DNA of 52,192 nt, from positions 1 through 52,192 of the forward strand of contig JBBIGV010000017.1 of the NCBI GenBank assembly GCA_037447335.1. Reading direction: 5' to 3'. How positions within the stretch are numbered: the first letter of the stretch is position 1; each line of letters begins with the position of its first letter. Of this stretch, positions 51,086 through 52,192 are shown piece by piece. Source of the stretch: JBBIGV01 sp037447335 (GTDB taxonomy: Bacteria > Bacteroidota > Ignavibacteria > Ignavibacteriales > Ignavibacteriaceae). The position numbers were made by a program, and so were the translations under genes. Under the pieces are notes generated by a model that saw nothing but the letters and a program-made list of their open reading frames with translations, was not told the DNA's origin and did no database searches.

Positions 51086-52120
51086 CTATGGACCGGTAAC
51101 GTACTCGTAATCCTTAATTTCATTCTCCGGTAAAAACGTATTCGGAACATTATTAGCTTTCATTATATCATATACCATACTATTAGCGCCGTATAGCAGC
51201 GATTTCACATCATATCCAAGCATTCTTAAATATGCGCCAAAGTATGAGCTTGTTTGTCCTGTATAGCAATAGAGAACAATCGTTTTGTCTTTTGGCAGGG
51301 TTTTAAGATCTTCAGCTAATCTGAAAGGTTTTCCTGCCGGGTCGTAGTTGATTGCACCGGGTATATGTCCAACCACATCCTTATACAAGTTAGGCGGCCA
51401 ATAGTTTACTATATAATAATTACCCGGGTTTTGTTTAACCGTACCATAAGCAATTGTGGCTGTAGGTGAGTAACCGGCATTTAATGCATCAGCGATACGT
51501 GCATCAAGTATTTCAGCGCCCGTTGTTTTTCCTGTTTGGAGTTTGGGCATGTCGCCTTTGGCATTTTTAGCGGGAGATTCACCCTTAACAAAATCAGCGG
51601 CGCCTTCATTCAATAACTTTGATAACCAGTAAGTCTGTGCAAAATCTGTATGCCATGCACTCATTCCCCATTTTAAAGATACGACTTTACTCAGTCCAAG
51701 TTTTACTCTTACAAGTGATACAGCATAGGCAGATGTTTGACCGGAGCAGCAGGCTATAACTATTTTATCATAGTTAGCTGCGTTTAATCCCTGGATATGA
51801 GTAATCACATCCTTAAAGGGAACGTTTACCGCACCCTGAATATGACCGGTAGCAAAATCTGCAGCAGCGCGAATATCAAGGATGTACTGTGCAGCCGGAT
51901 TAGTTAATAAGTTTTGTCTGACATCAGCAGCGCTTATTACAAAACTTGGCATATCATAAACATAGTTACCATTGGCTTCAAGGAATTCAGCAAGCAGTTG
52001 TGCTTCAACTATCGGATCAACAGGTGGATTGGTTCCCTTGTCATCTTTACTGCAGCCTGTCATTAAAAACAGTACAGCCAATATCATCAGTATGTAGAAT
52101 AGGTTTTTGAGTTGTTTCAT
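51086..52120 (-). CDS. Tandem rhodanese-domain lipoprotein
   Basis: The 344-residue protein has a signal peptide with lipobox FLMTGC (Cys23) and two rhodanese-like domains. Domain 1 (about 60-165) has YILDIRAAADFATGHIQGAVNVPF and active loop AC124-CSGQTS. Domain 2 (about 200-330) has GHIPGAINYDP and YC-YTGQTSSYFGAYLRMLGY. Both have the catalytic Cys but a Gln-Thr-Ser loop rather than the usual Arg-Ser, as in other exported rhodaneses. It may handle sulfur or persulfide in the periplasm. It ends 23 bases from the terminator shared with the pseudogene. Confidence 0.9.
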   Translation of the reverse strand: MKQLKNLFYILMILAVLFLMTGCSKDDKGTNPPVDPIVEAQLLAEFLEANGNYVYDMPSFVISAADVRQNLLTNPAAQYILDIRAAADFATGHIQGAVNVPFKDVITHIQGLNAANYDKIVIACCSGQTSAYAVSLVRVKLGLSKVVSLKWGMSAWHTDFAQTYWLSKLLNEGAADFVKGESPAKNAKGDMPKLQTGKTTGAEILDARIADALNAGYSPTATIAYGTVKQNPGNYYIVNYWPPNLYKDVVGHIPGAINYDPAGKPFRLAEDLKTLPKDKTIVLYCYTGQTSSYFGAYLRMLGYDVKSLLYGANSMVYDIMKANNVPNTFLPENEIKDYEYVTGP

Positions 52121-52192
52121 TTTTTTCTCCTATAATGAATTAAACCCAGATTGTTCAATAGAGAAAAAGTTCTAATGACCGCCATTAGAAAA

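Overview
The window looks like a chromosome segment of a Gram-negative bacterium of the Ignavibacteria type (Bacteroidota/Chlorobiota side). The main evidence is that at least four predicted exported proteins end in a type IX secretion (T9SS) C-terminal domain with the motif family YPNPFNPST...SGVYFYRL. It also carries lipopolysaccharide genes (waaA and a heptosyltransferase-like GT9 protein), a menaquinone methyltransferase, an S46 dipeptidyl peptidase and several lipoproteins. This assignment is an inference from gene content; no rRNA or tRNA gene was seen.

Layout. 1-3.4 kb: two minus-strand T9SS cargo genes (kelch propeller; endonuclease/exonuclease/phosphatase). 3.5-8.9 kb: leuS and serS, interleaved with two separate MNT nucleotidyltransferase/HEPN pairs. 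9-13.7 kb: an asymmetric heterodimeric ABC exporter followed by fructose-1,6-bisphosphatase. 13.8-25.1 kb: LPS-core genes and a run of mostly minus-strand housekeeping genes (DinB-like, isoaspartyl peptidase, SMR exporter, DUF4476-like protein, S46 peptidase, uvrA). 25.3-37.5 kb: ribH, a PorZ-like propeller, an ABC-F ATPase, ROK kinase, rsmA-PAP2-menG, and a minus-strand run (rhomboid, CMD, amidohydrolase, rdgB, lipoprotein). 37.7-40.3 kb: a large BNR/VPS10-type T9SS protein.

40.43-45.87 kb is the most unusual part: an integron gene-cassette array with no integrase in the window (CALIN-like). Three attC sites (41080-41259, 42748-43091, 45436-45558) have R''/R' core boxes and perfectly complementary L boxes, and they delimit four cassettes. 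Cassette 1 holds an exported Ig-like protein. Cassette 2 holds a Dam-like methylase plus a PD-(D/E)XK nuclease, inverted relative to attC polarity. Cassette 3 holds a HEAT-repeat/N4-type methylase plus a CfrBI-family nuclease. Cassette 4 holds a small unknown protein. Two complete restriction-modification systems in neighbouring cassettes make this a candidate anti-phage cassette island. It is followed by a decayed IS5-like transposase peppered with short palindromes.

46.7-52.1 kb returns to resident-type genes: a Ycf48-like T9SS propeller, an O-methyltransferase with a small helical protein, a TPR signalling-type pseudogene with three independent lesions, and a tandem-rhodanese lipoprotein. 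A recurring theme is a GC-rich mini-palindrome (AATCCGCC-N2/3-GGCGGA) that sits in frame inside two T9SS sorting domains and inside the transposase remnant.
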